A DNA stretch of 64,000 bases from Dyadobacter soli (GTDB lineage: Bacteria; Bacteroidota; Bacteroidia; Cytophagales; Spirosomataceae), in the NCBI RefSeq assembly GCF_900101885.1, contig NZ_FNAN01000011.1, positions 1-64,000 of the forward strand. Direction: 5' to 3'. Under the pieces are notes generated by a model. That model saw nothing but the letters and a program-made list of their open reading frames with translations. It was not told the DNA's origin and made no database searches. This document shows positions 42,201 to 50,403 of this stretch, piece by piece (the first letter of the stretch is position 1; every line of letters begins with the position of its first letter). The position numbers were made by a program, and so were the translations under genes.

Positions 42201-42399
42201 CTTGCAGTACAATGCTCGCGCCGGGAATGGCGCTGCTTTTCTCGTCTTTCACTTCACCGCTAATCAGCGTTTCGTCGGCAGAGGTTTGCGCAAATGCGCC
42301 CGCTTGCAGGAGCAGCATCATGCATAATGCAGTACACGCGCGCCGGAGCGACTGCGTAATGTGCCTGCACAAGGGTTTTGATAGAAGTTGTTTGTTCAT
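39259..42399 (-). CDS. susC: SusC/RagA-type TonB-dependent outer-membrane transporter
   Basis: A 1046-residue outer-membrane protein with leader ending QAGAFA. Residues about 45-120 are a carboxypeptidase-D regulatory-like domain (ISGEVKDEKSSAIPGASIVL). ELQEVVVVGYGTQRKQTLTG precedes the plug (LAQSLQGKVAGVQIRQNSG, NIRGFGEPLYVVDG, SISVLKDASAAIFG), and the rest is a 22-strand barrel ending TRSYNFGINVKF. With SusD it imports oligosaccharides using TonB energy. There is no adjacent sigma/anti-sigma pair or SusR-type regulator. The 249-base region upstream (42400-42648) has no gene I can see and presumably holds the promoter. Confidence 0.95.
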   Translation of the reverse strand: MNKQLLSKPLCRHITQSLRRACTALCMMLLLQAGAFAQTSADETLISGEVKDEKSSAIPGASIVLQGTTKGTTTDANGKFSLAVPKSGSVIIVSFLGYKRQEITVGSRTNFDVQLQPSTDELQEVVVVGYGTQRKQTLTGAISNIVSEQIKTTTHTSLAQSLQGKVAGVQIRQNSGEPGSFSTNINIRGFGEPLYVVDGVARDGGYEFQKINPDDIESISVLKDASAAIFGIRAGNGVVIVTTKKGKAGKPQFSYNMVYGRQSPTDVPKMTSALQWAEMRNDAAKNLGENPVYSPEEIEKFRSGAPGYQGTDWYKETLNKSASQQQHFISASGGEGVVNYFTSFGYQKENGLLKSGDMGYQKYTFRSNIGIDLTKNLKADLILSGLFDKREQPGDNFFNIYKGTRIALPTERPYANDNPKYPALLSGGYNPVALADRGLTGYSQEVNKFFQSTFALTYTVPFVPGLRIKGLVAYDSNNYRAKSVSKAYNLYTYDAVTDKYTAHAQRNPSRIGNNFTDNNRITFQGQLFYNTVIAKNHNLGATLVYEQQESHNRWAGLGREYAFFTNDQIDQAGLNNQTTSGSESEYASQSYVGRLNYDFKEKYLLEVAARYDGSYRYHPDRRWGLFPVVSAGWRISEENFVKTIPFISNLKLRGSYGLVGADAGAPFQYVPGFSLTGGGGYEFTNGNYTTGAASPAIVNEKLTWFKSNIQDIGVDVGLWDNKIDLTFDIYQRDRKGLLARRNVSLPNTFGGTLPEENLNSDRVRGIEFSAAYNGQIRDFKYGISGNFNFARTQNRYVERGEFLSSMDKWRGGATNRWNDVVWAYQLEGQFQSKDEVIYAPIQNGDLGNTRELPGDFRYKDVDGNGVIDGNDAIPLFFGGDPKMYYGVTLNASWKGFDFTALFQGSGKYSVRFREVYAEVFAFRGNTPEYFYDRWHQSPDGQWIPGEWPASRFNYNVGAMYAESGAWRKDASYLRFKSAQLGYTFNLPWLKKIGINDVRVYGNAHNIFTWADSFVKPFDPEKVEGLFGAGLTYPVTRSYNFGINVKF

Positions 42400-42648
42400 A
42401 CCGTAGGGTTAAGTTCCTGTTCGTTTAAATGTTGGATTGTTGGCTTGTGCTGCACCCTGAGGCGCGGCGGTCGGGTTGGTTTAAAGCATAGTTTTCTACC
42501 TCCGCAGCGGTCTGCCGCGGGGCATTTCATAGTGAATTTGTAAATGGATGGATGATTAAACAGCGGTTGAACCGTGGGTCAAAGTAATCCGCGGCTAATT
42601 AAGAAATGGTTAACAAACCATTAATGCAGCGCTTAATCCGGGCATTTT

Positions 42649-43245
42649 TTACATTATGCCGGTAAAATATTGGGGATTTTCGGGGTTGGGCAATATCAGT
42701 TCGAATCTGACCTGGAAGGCATTGTCCTTTTCGGCGGAAATTAGGCTGTGCTTTTGGGGATATTTCAAGCTGAGCTGCGTCCGCAAATTTTCCAGCCCGG
42801 CGCCCCAGTGCCCATCCGTTGCATTAAACGGATCCGGATCGTAAGTGTTTTCGACAGTTAATGTCAGTTTGCCGGCAGTTGCCGCGAGGCGGACGTTGAT
42901 AAAAGGCTCTGCGAGCGACGTCGCACCACAATTGAATGCATGCGCAACAAACGGTACCAGCAGCAGCGGTTCGAGGAAGTAGCCTGCGGTATCTGCATCG
43001 ATATGCATGTCCAGGTCAATGCGGACAGAAGTCGCGAAACGCAGTTTTTGCAACGCCATAAAATTCCTGAGATGATCCGCTTCCTGCTGTAAGGTCACGC
43101 GTTCCGCCTGCGATTGGTAAGTGGTGTAAAGCAAAAGATCGGAGAGTTGCATTAAGGCACCTTCCAGGTGTTCAGACTTCTGCCTGGCCAGTTCTGCCAT
43201 GCTGGAAATCACGTTGATAAGGAAATGAGGGTCTGTCCCGGCCAT
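42649..43245 (-). CDS. truncated LytS-type histidine kinase, probably inactive
   Basis: A 198-residue protein matching only the catalytic half of LytS/YpdA-type kinases. The phosphoacceptor is H7 in DPHFLINVISSMAEL, and RNFMALQKLRF follows as in the family. The ATP-binding domain, however, has VPFVAHAFNCG where VENAFKHG is usual, so the conserved Glu and Asn of the N-box (magnesium binding) are replaced by Ala101 and His102. The glycine loop is WGAGLENLRTQL. There is no membrane or sensor domain and no response regulator next door, and upstream codons in the frame soon hit a stop. It may act as a dimerisation partner for another kinase, or be decaying. Confidence 0.75.
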   Translation of the reverse strand: MAGTDPHFLINVISSMAELARQKSEHLEGALMQLSDLLLYTTYQSQAERVTLQQEADHLRNFMALQKLRFATSVRIDLDMHIDADTAGYFLEPLLLVPFVAHAFNCGATSLAEPFINVRLAATAGKLTLTVENTYDPDPFNATDGHWGAGLENLRTQLSLKYPQKHSLISAEKDNAFQVRFELILPNPENPQYFTGIM

Positions 43246-43283
43246 TGTGAAGGTGTTTTTACCAATGCTTTGAAACCAAATTA

Positions 43284-43320
43284 TAAAAAAAATCAGGCGG
43301 AGAGAAACTCCCCGCCTGAT
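43284..43320 (-). terminator. rho-independent terminator of the tail-collar/T9SS operon
   Basis: On the minus strand ATCAGGCGG pairs with CCGCCTGAT (43312-43320 and 43292-43300) and runs into eight T residues. It follows the stop of the 1668-residue surface protein by about 45 bases. Confidence 0.85.
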
Positions 43321-43364
43321 ACAGTTAACCTAAACAACACTTTAATAACGCATTGGTGTCGTAA

Positions 43365-46300
43365 TCATCGGTTGATAAGCACTTTCCGGTTGATCACCTC
43401 GCCGTTCTTGTGGGTGATCGTCAGAATGTACATGCCTACCGGTAAGTTTTTCACATCGATCGTTTTCGAAGCCGCCTTGCCTGATTTATAAACCGAAAGG
43501 CCGGTCAGGCTATGAATTTCCACCGATTTAACCTGGTTCCAATCCGAGCTTTTCAGGTTAAGCACGTCGGAAACCGGGTTTGGATAGAATTCGGATAGCA
43601 GTGCGGGATTGTCAAAGTCGACTTTGATGATCTTGCTGTAAGCGAATGTTTTGTCGGTATCCACCATTTTCAGACGGTAGTAGTTAACGCCCGCTCCCGG
43701 TTTTTTGTCGACATAACCATAATTCACCACTTGATAGCTCTCACCCTGCGACTTTTGTACAGCGATAGTCGCCCAGTTCCTGCCGTCGGCGCTGCGCTGC
43801 ACGTCGAAGTGGTCACTGTTGGTTTCCTCGGCTGTATTCCATTTCAATGCGATGGTGTTTTCAACTTTCGCACCGCTGAAATCGATCAGGGTTACAGGCA
43901 TTGCGCAGTCCTTGTAGGCTGTCAGCGTATCGGTGCAGCCATTCAGGGTAGCCACGATGATCGCCGTCTCCTTGCTCGGAATGTCGATAACCGTATTGCC
44001 GCTGACGGTACCCTTGTCGGTAGTAATCACCGCACCAGCAGTAGCCGTGAAGAACACCGTATAAGTTTGCGGATTCGCTGCATACTGACATTCGTATTCG
44101 GCACCGGTCAATGCGATCGTCGGTTTCTCGTTGACGTTCACAGTGGCTGTCTGTCCGGCGATTGGCGTGGTCGCACCGCCTGCGCCTGCTACATTGGTCA
44201 ACGAGTAGATGAACGATCCGGTCGTGCTGGTCGGTACATTTACCGTCGCGCTCGTGTTGGCGCCGGTGGTGGTAACCTGCTGATCGGCACCGCCATTGAT
44301 TTTATAGGTAAATGTAAACGGCGCGATACCATTCACGGCTGTAAACGTGATCACAGGCTGGGTTTCGTTCTGGCAAGCAGTGGTGCTGCCGGAAATCGTC
44401 GCTGTGAGGTTGTTGGCTACGGTTATAGTGGCTGTCTGAGCGGACGGCGGCGTCAGCGAACAACTCAGTGCGTCGGACACGTTTACGAGCTCGTACGTGA
44501 ATACACCCACGGTAGTGGTCGGCTGAGGGACAGTCACGCTGGTGTTGACGCCGGTTGTGCTTACTGTCAGGTTCGAGCCGTTGTTCACCTTGTAGGTAAA
44601 TGTGTAGGGCAATGTACCGCCGGTTGCGCTGAACGTAATATTAGGCGCCGGAGCTCCCTGGTTCACGGTGGTGGTCCCGGTCACACTCGAAGAAGTGATC
44701 TGGTTCACAGTCAATACCGCCGGGTCAGAAGTAGTGCTGGTACAAGGGTTTGTAATAACACAGCGGTATTCAGAAAGATTGTCCGAAACCGGCACGTTGC
44801 TGAGCGTCAATACTGCATCATCGGCAGTCGGGTTGGTACCCACTGAAATGTTCGCGAATGAGCCGCCAAATGGTTTTTTCTGCCACTGGTAAGTTACGCC
44901 GGTCTGCGAAGTAGCCACACTAAAGAAGGTGGGAGCGCCTGCGCAGGCCGTCTGCGGATCGGGCTGATCGGTGATCGGCGGTGCCGGGGTAGGGGTTACC
45001 GTTACGGTGAACGAGCAGGTAGGAGCCGTTCCAATGCCATTCGAAGCAGTTACCAGTACGGTGGTATTACCAGCTGGGAATGCGTACGGGAAGGTGATCG
45101 GGTTGCCGCCTACGCTGTACGTAATGGTAGGAGCAGGGCATCCATCCGCGGTTGCCGTGAATGTCTGCGTGGAAGTACAAGTTCCGGGATCAGGCGAGAA
45201 TGTCTGGTTTCCAGGGCAGAAAGTGATAACCGGTGTCGAAACGACTGGCGTCACAGTTGGGTTATTGGTGCCCGGTGTGTTCGTATCGTCGGTCAGGACA
45301 GACGCGAAATTGGTGCCGGAAACTGTTCCCTGCGTAGAAACCTGGCAGTCGGACGCTGGTATGTTAGCGTCAATAACAACTTTGAATTTGATAATGGTGT
45401 TTTTATTTGCCGGCAATGTAAAGCCGCTGCCTGTACCATTCACCGTTACGGTTTCACCCGATTGAGCGGCTTCCGTCCTCGCCGGGCTCGGCGACGCCGT
45501 TACAGCCTCTTCGATTTCCGCTTTCGGTTCCGCGACTTCTGTTACCTGCGCAACGGGTTGCTGTACCGGCGGTGCCGGTGTTGTCACAGAATCCGCAGAA
45601 AGTCTTCCGGCAGTTTCTTCAATGGCAGCTTCCCGCAGGCCGCTGAATGTGGGAGCTGGACAACCCGTGGGGCCTCCGGCACCGTAATTGACCGTACCGA
45701 GTCCGCTTTTGGTTGCGGAGCCACTTGGCGTGTTGGCACCGGCGTTCCATACGGCTGAGGCGGATCCGCCGGCTTGCTGCACGTTGAGTGTAGTACCTGC
45801 CGTGCCGGCTCTGTAAGCGCCGGCATAAGGTGAGCCGGAGTTTAGTGTAACGTCATTGTTGGTGACGCTCGCGCAAAGCGTGCCGTTGTATCCGGTACCG
45901 CCCACCGAGTTGACGTATACACCGTGCGCGAAGTTCTCGCCGGTCAGCTGAACATTATTGTTATCGATGATGACGCTGCTCACGGCGCCGCCGGTAGAAG
46001 CCGGCCACGCACTGATACCGATGGAACTGCGGGAATTTAAGATGTTATTGTTGTTTATTTTGAGGATCCCTCGCGCCGTTGTTCCCTGGGTCGAGAATGC
46101 GATAGCGTGGAAGGAGCCGTCTTCAGTAGTCATATTGTTCGTGATTGTATTACCGGTAACATTCCCTTCAAGATATCCTCCGGCAAATGCGAAGAAATTG
46201 AAGCCGGGGCCGCCCAGGAAGTCGGAAGTATTGCCGGCTACATTAAATTTAATGGTGGATGTTCCCGACGCGGCGATGTCGATACCTTTACCCAGGTCTG

Positions 46301-48371
46301 CTCCGGAGCCGATATCGATTGTCGCGCCCTGGATGTCGGCCTGAATTTGCGCGGTGTTATTGGCATAAACCTCGATGCCCGACGAACCTGGCCTTAGAAA
46401 CTGATTTGTACCCTGGATTTTAAGGGTCATGACTGAGGAACCTTTCCCTTCGAACAGTAAACATGAGGCATAGTCTGCATCTTCAAATGAAGAATTTGTA
46501 ATGTTCAGCCGGTCCATATTCACGTTGTTATTGCTGAAATAAGCAGCCCGTCCGCCTGGTCTTTTCAACGAGGAGTTTGCGATCGAGTTAGTGCCGCCGA
46601 CGTTCATGGCGTAGATGTTGCCCTCTTCAACGATGTTTGGGGTACCAGATTGATTAATAGTACTATTGCTAAGATTGAAGGCGCTGCCTCCACGAAGATT
46701 GATCCCCATTTGTACCACGGTTCCGCTCACTATAATGCGGTCCAGCGTAAAGCCAACCACATTTAACCCATGAATCGCCGCGTTGGCATTGGTGTTGTCC
46801 GTTTCGGTGGTGACAGGTCCTTCGGCCGTGTTGGCATTCGTCAGGTTCATGTTTTTAATGGTAATATTCTGAACGTCACGTAGCTCGATTCCGCGGTTGG
46901 TGATGTTCTGGATCGTTCCGCCCGATCCGCCGGTAGTGCCGGTACCGTTAACCTGGAACGAGCCGGTCGCATATTGCACGGCCAGACCTTTGCTGCCGCC
47001 ATTGGCCGATACCGAGGTCAATGCCACATTAAGCGCGATACGGTCGCCCGTTGTTTTGCCGGCGATGTCGATCGCCGGAACCGATGCTGCCGCTATCACA
47101 CCTCCTGCTATCGTCAGCGACCCGTTGCTGGATGCGATCTTGATCGGGCTGACGAGGTTGGTGGCGGAAGTACTGGATACTTCTGAAAAACTGGCATTCA
47201 AGGACTTGTTGCTTAGGTTCAGTGAGCTTCCGCTACCGTTCAGGCCGACTTCAGATGCGGTAAATGTCCCGACCGATGATCCGGATATTTTCGTACCTGT
47301 GGTGCTCCCTACGTTTACTCCTTTGATATTATTGGTGGTACCGAGGTTAATTGCATTGATAGTTCCGCTGGTGGTCGTGAGTACGGGCCTGCCGGCGTTT
47401 GAATTGGTAACATTAGGTAGTTGGTTGCTACCGCTTGGCTGGGAGAAGCCGGTAAAATCAAGAATCGACTGTGACGAACCTTGTCCAAGCAACTTCTGAT
47501 CGTTACGTAGGGTAAGCGGGCCGGTATAAGATCCTGAAAACATGAAAATTACCTGTCCGTCTTTGGGATGCAGCCCTGCTCCGTCGCCATTAATGGACTG
47601 GAAATCAGCGATGTTATTGAATGGTTTGCTCAATGTCCCCGTACCGCCCGCAGGGGCTCCGGCATTGATAAACCAGATCATATTGGCGGCATTGGTGCCC
47701 ACGGTAATGTTAACCGTAGCAGTATTGGTCATGCCCGAGCCATTTTGAATTTCATAGGTGAAACTGTCATTACCCTGGAATCCCGCGGCAGGCTCATAAA
47801 TGAATGCACCTGTGGCGGCGGTGATGGTAGCGGTACCGCCATTGGCTGAGTTTACCGTCGTAGAGCTGTTCAGGCTGATAGCAGTGCCGTTAGGGCTTAT
47901 GTCGTTGGCAAACAGACCAGTACCTGCGGGAATGTTGATTCCCACGTTTCCAATGGTCGAGTAAGAGTCGTTCTGTGCGATAGGGCTGGCTTTGACAGAG
48001 CCGGGCACCAATGTCGTATTGGCATCGATCGTTTCGGTGAACGTGGTTCCGTTGGCCGGATCAGGCCCGCCGTTGGTGATGGTGACGGTGTATTCCAACT
48101 CATCCCCAGCCGAAGCGCCGGCAGGGCCGGTATTGTTGGTGATCGCGTACGTGTTGGTGGCGGAGATACTCGGCGCAAGAAATGCTTTCGCTCCTGATTT
48201 CTTGCGGGCACGGGCGAATGGCACCCGTTCTTTCTTGTTTTGGACGGACCGGTCCTCCTTTCGGGCGATCCATTCCTGGGAAACGGCCGGGGCATCGGCT
48301 AGCTTGCCGACGATTTCAACACCCGACACGAGCAGGGCAATGCCTGCCAGGTATGCGTATAAGTTTTTCAT
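43365..48371 (-). CDS. giant secreted beta-helix surface protein with T9SS sorting domain
   Basis: A 1668-residue protein beginning MKNLYAYLAGIALLVSG. In order: a DUF11-like adhesin domain (about 60-130, GDELEYTVTITNGGPDPANG), a cadherin-like Ig domain (about 130-225, GFQGNDSFTYEI), and a long right-handed beta-helix (about 235-870, many NITNSS, NNNNI and SVIIDNNNV turns). A Pro/Glu-rich linker (PVAQVTEVAEPKAEIEE) follows, then a DUF11-like end, a HYR-like domain (GNQTFSPDPGTCTSTQTF), an Ig-like domain (VTYQWQKKPFGG), and two repeats with TVNQGAPAPNITFSATGG-type text. It ends in a T9SS domain (FYPNPVSDVLNLKSS, YILTITHKNGEVINRKVLI). It is exported by T9SS and likely forms a surface fibre or glycan-binding rod. 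It is the last gene of the six-gene operon. Confidence 0.88.
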   Translation of the reverse strand: MKNLYAYLAGIALLVSGVEIVGKLADAPAVSQEWIARKEDRSVQNKKERVPFARARKKSGAKAFLAPSISATNTYAITNNTGPAGASAGDELEYTVTITNGGPDPANGTTFTETIDANTTLVPGSVKASPIAQNDSYSTIGNVGINIPAGTGLFANDISPNGTAISLNSSTTVNSANGGTATITAATGAFIYEPAAGFQGNDSFTYEIQNGSGMTNTATVNITVGTNAANMIWFINAGAPAGGTGTLSKPFNNIADFQSINGDGAGLHPKDGQVIFMFSGSYTGPLTLRNDQKLLGQGSSQSILDFTGFSQPSGSNQLPNVTNSNAGRPVLTTTSGTINAINLGTTNNIKGVNVGSTTGTKISGSSVGTFTASEVGLNGSGSSLNLSNKSLNASFSEVSSTSATNLVSPIKIASSNGSLTIAGGVIAAASVPAIDIAGKTTGDRIALNVALTSVSANGGSKGLAVQYATGSFQVNGTGTTGGSGGTIQNITNRGIELRDVQNITIKNMNLTNANTAEGPVTTETDNTNANAAIHGLNVVGFTLDRIIVSGTVVQMGINLRGGSAFNLSNSTINQSGTPNIVEEGNIYAMNVGGTNSIANSSLKRPGGRAAYFSNNNVNMDRLNITNSSFEDADYASCLLFEGKGSSVMTLKIQGTNQFLRPGSSGIEVYANNTAQIQADIQGATIDIGSGADLGKGIDIAASGTSTIKFNVAGNTSDFLGGPGFNFFAFAGGYLEGNVTGNTITNNMTTEDGSFHAIAFSTQGTTARGILKINNNNILNSRSSIGISAWPASTGGAVSSVIIDNNNVQLTGENFAHGVYVNSVGGTGYNGTLCASVTNNDVTLNSGSPYAGAYRAGTAGTTLNVQQAGGSASAVWNAGANTPSGSATKSGLGTVNYGAGGPTGCPAPTFSGLREAAIEETAGRLSADSVTTPAPPVQQPVAQVTEVAEPKAEIEEAVTASPSPARTEAAQSGETVTVNGTGSGFTLPANKNTIIKFKVVIDANIPASDCQVSTQGTVSGTNFASVLTDDTNTPGTNNPTVTPVVSTPVITFCPGNQTFSPDPGTCTSTQTFTATADGCPAPTITYSVGGNPITFPYAFPAGNTTVLVTASNGIGTAPTCSFTVTVTPTPAPPITDQPDPQTACAGAPTFFSVATSQTGVTYQWQKKPFGGSFANISVGTNPTADDAVLTLSNVPVSDNLSEYRCVITNPCTSTTSDPAVLTVNQITSSSVTGTTTVNQGAPAPNITFSATGGTLPYTFTYKVNNGSNLTVSTTGVNTSVTVPQPTTTVGVFTYELVNVSDALSCSLTPPSAQTATITVANNLTATISGSTTACQNETQPVITFTAVNGIAPFTFTYKINGGADQQVTTTGANTSATVNVPTSTTGSFIYSLTNVAGAGGATTPIAGQTATVNVNEKPTIALTGAEYECQYAANPQTYTVFFTATAGAVITTDKGTVSGNTVIDIPSKETAIIVATLNGCTDTLTAYKDCAMPVTLIDFSGAKVENTIALKWNTAEETNSDHFDVQRSADGRNWATIAVQKSQGESYQVVNYGYVDKKPGAGVNYYRLKMVDTDKTFAYSKIIKVDFDNPALLSEFYPNPVSDVLNLKSSDWNQVKSVEIHSLTGLSVYKSGKAASKTIDVKNLPVGMYILTITHKNGEVINRKVLINR

Positions 48372-48437
48372 AGTTTTTAGTTTGTTAAGCAATCATAGGC
48401 TTGTCCTTCATCATGTGTTTAGTTCTAAAATTCAGGT

Positions 48438-48746
48438 TTACGAAAAAACCACTTCATAGCGCATTCCTCCCGCGTCGTGCCCGATCGGCACCATAAATAC
48501 GTCCAGAAATTTGCCGCCGGGATGGATAATCCTGTAAATGCCCTGGTTACGGGGCCGGTGGTCGCCGGTGGTTTGAAGTTCAATCGAAAATGTCTTTCTT
48601 TCCAGCGGGCTGTAACCGTTCAATTCCGTTACGCCAGTCAACACGGCTTGTACGCTAAGGTTTTCTGCGAAATGGATTTCTACCGGCTGTTGCACAAAAG
48701 GGGTAAAATCTGCGGATGTGATCAGGCTTAAATCGTATGCTTCCAT
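48438..48746 (-). CDS. DUF6916 protein
   Basis: A 102-residue cytosolic protein without a leader. SADFTPFVQQPVEIHFAENL, NGYSPLERKTFSIELQTTG and GIYRIIHPGGKFLDVFMVPI match DUF6916, a small family I know chiefly from clusters with tail-collar (microcystin-dependent) proteins. Strand-rich text suggests a beta-barrel of phage-baseplate type, but that is inference. Its first 19 bases overlap the end of the GNAT gene, and it ends 66 bases before the giant surface protein gene. Confidence 0.75.
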   Translation of the reverse strand: MEAYDLSLITSADFTPFVQQPVEIHFAENLSVQAVLTGVTELNGYSPLERKTFSIELQTTGDHRPRNQGIYRIIHPGGKFLDVFMVPIGHDAGGMRYEVVFS

Positions 48747-49231
48747 TCCATTAAATGATAAACTCCATTGGTTTCACTGATTGTTTTAAATCCAAGTCGG
48801 GTATACAGATTCTTGGCAGGATTGAAGCTCTCGACGTGGATCGTAAGCGGCCGATCGAGCTCGGCCGCTTTCCCGAAAAGATCTTCAAAAATTCCCCTGC
48901 CGATTCCCTGGTTGCGGTACTCCGGCAGGATACTGATGTCAATGATCCGCATACCCCGTCCCTGGTGGTCTTCCTGGAAGTAAAGCCTTCCGATCGTTTT
49001 GTTGTTCTTTTCAATGACCCAGAAGTCGGCACCGATATAGTTTTTCTGATAGTATTCATGCTGCGCCCGGAACTGGCTGGCCAGAAATTCCTTTTTCATA
49101 AGATCCGACCATTGCGGGACCCTTTCCATTTCTTTTTCCCTTGTACTGCCATAGATTTCAAGCAGTTTATCCATATCGGCGGCTTGAATGGGCCGCAGTT
49201 TCAGGTTGGGATCGGTAAGCTTTAACTTCAT
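48728..49231 (-). CDS. GNAT-family N-acetyltransferase
   Basis: A 167-residue acetyltransferase. KLRPIQAADMDKLLEIYGST opens the fold. ADFWVIEKNNKTIGRLYF is the central strand, and IIDISILPEYRNQGIGRGIF holds the acetyl-CoA loop (R-x-x-G-x-G). VESFNPAKNLYTRLGFKTIS closes it, all with normal spacing. Substrate unknown. I chose ATG 49231 over the TTG one codon earlier. The gene lies in the middle of the tail-collar operon, so it may modify one of those proteins. Confidence 0.88.
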   Translation of the reverse strand: MKLKLTDPNLKLRPIQAADMDKLLEIYGSTREKEMERVPQWSDLMKKEFLASQFRAQHEYYQKNYIGADFWVIEKNNKTIGRLYFQEDHQGRGMRIIDISILPEYRNQGIGRGIFEDLFGKAAELDRPLTIHVESFNPAKNLYTRLGFKTISETNGVYHLMEWKHTI

Positions 49232-49274
49232 CAATAATCAGAAAAAAATAAACAATGTTACTCAGGGTCTTCCC

Positions 49275-49799
49275 TTAGCCTCTCGGCGGGAAAATGCCTT
49301 GCATCGCAATACAGAAATTGACCGTCAGATAAGGCATCATATTATTGTGCGGCAACGTTCCCCCCGCAACCACGAGCGTGGCCGGGAGCATAGTCACCTG
49401 CGGCGGGTTCGCGCCGGTTGAATACACATTGCCATTCTGCGAGACGCCAAAACAGGTGCCGTTAGGATCTCTCGAGTCCGCGATAACCCCCGCCGCGTTA
49501 AGGGAATGGGTGTGTACCGGTATCTCCGATGTTAGCAGCGTCACGGATTCCGTACCCGATTGCTCGCCAAGGGAACGGGGAGTCAGGCCCGGCCCGTCGC
49601 CCTGGTGCATTGGCGAGGAACCTTGCAGGTTAGGAAGCGCAAAGGTCGACTTGCCATCGCCGCCGTAAAAAGTTCCCAGCAATGAGAACAACGCGGTATT
49701 CTGGGAAATGGGCAGGAGTTGTCCATTGCAAAATGCCCACCCGGTAGGAGGGAAATTGAAAGGGAATATTCTTATCTCTGCTACGAATTGATCTGCCAT
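49275..49799 (-). CDS. tail-collar (microcystin-dependent protein type) paralogue 3
   Basis: A 174-residue protein with no leader. It begins FVAEIRIFPFNFPPTGWAFC, followed by NGQLLPISQNTALFSLLGTF and GKSTFALPNLQG, the phage tail-collar domain. The middle has GTESVTLLTSEIPVHTHSLN and the end NNMMPYLTVNFCIAMQGIFP. Such domains cap phage tail fibres, and stand-alone bacterial relatives are annotated as microcystin-dependent proteins. It is the third of three tandem paralogues here, 40 bases before the GNAT gene. It shares the GGTLPHNNMMPYL-type glycan-facing end with its two siblings, though the middle segments differ. Confidence 0.87.
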   Translation of the reverse strand: MADQFVAEIRIFPFNFPPTGWAFCNGQLLPISQNTALFSLLGTFYGGDGKSTFALPNLQGSSPMHQGDGPGLTPRSLGEQSGTESVTLLTSEIPVHTHSLNAAGVIADSRDPNGTCFGVSQNGNVYSTGANPPQVTMLPATLVVAGGTLPHNNMMPYLTVNFCIAMQGIFPPRG

Positions 49800-49845
49800 A
49801 TTGATTGAATGGGTTTTAAGGTTCTACAATTTCCGGTCGCCGCGC

Positions 49846-50361
49846 TTAGCCTTGCGACGGAAAGACGCCGAACAATGAAATGATAAAGCTGATACACAGA
49901 TAAGGCTGCATATTCTCGTGTGGCTGGCTGCCTCCCACAGGACTCAGGGCTGACTTCATCGGTTCTGATGCGCTGTCCGCAATGAAGGCAGATGTCGAGC
50001 TGGATACCCCGATGACCGTGTTGTTCGGACTTGCGCTGTTGGCAACGTCGCCGGTCGCACGAAAGCCGTGCGTGTGGGCAGGAATCTGCTGGACAGTCAG
50101 TGTTTCACTTTCCGTTCCCGCTCGTTCACCGATTTGATAAGTAGTTCCGGATTTTCCCGTACCCATGTGCAGTGGAAGCCGCCCTTGCAGGTCCGGTAAG
50201 TTGAAAGTTTCCTGGCCATCGCCACCGTAAGTAGTGCCGATCAGTTGAAAAAGTACATCGTTTTCCGATATTGGAAGTGTTTGGCCGTTACAAAAAGCCC
50301 ATCCGGCAGGCGCGAAACTGCCGGCGAACATTCTGATCTCTCCGACGTAAGGTTGTCCCAT
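49846..50361 (-). CDS. tail-collar (microcystin-dependent protein type) paralogue 2
   Basis: A 171-residue protein with the same plan: YVGEIRMFAGSFAPAGWAFC, NGQTLPISENDVLFQLIGTT, GQETFNLPDLQGRLPLHMG, GTESETLTVQQIPAHTHGFR and NMQPYLCISFIISLFGVFP. Each paralogue keeps the collar fold while its loop sequences diverge, most strongly between residues 100 and 145. No signal peptide is present, so any export would need a non-classical route. It sits 46 bases before the third paralogue. Confidence 0.87.
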   Translation of the reverse strand: MGQPYVGEIRMFAGSFAPAGWAFCNGQTLPISENDVLFQLIGTTYGGDGQETFNLPDLQGRLPLHMGTGKSGTTYQIGERAGTESETLTVQQIPAHTHGFRATGDVANSASPNNTVIGVSSSTSAFIADSASEPMKSALSPVGGSQPHENMQPYLCISFIISLFGVFPSQG

Positions 50362-50403
50362 TTATTTAGAAAGTTTTGGGTTGATGGAAAATTGACTTCG
50401 CAC

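Noticed and set aside
43731-44846. 371-residue open frame on the plus strand
   Set aside because: It lies antisense inside the T9SS surface gene, in repeat-rich DNA that leaves the other strand open by composition.
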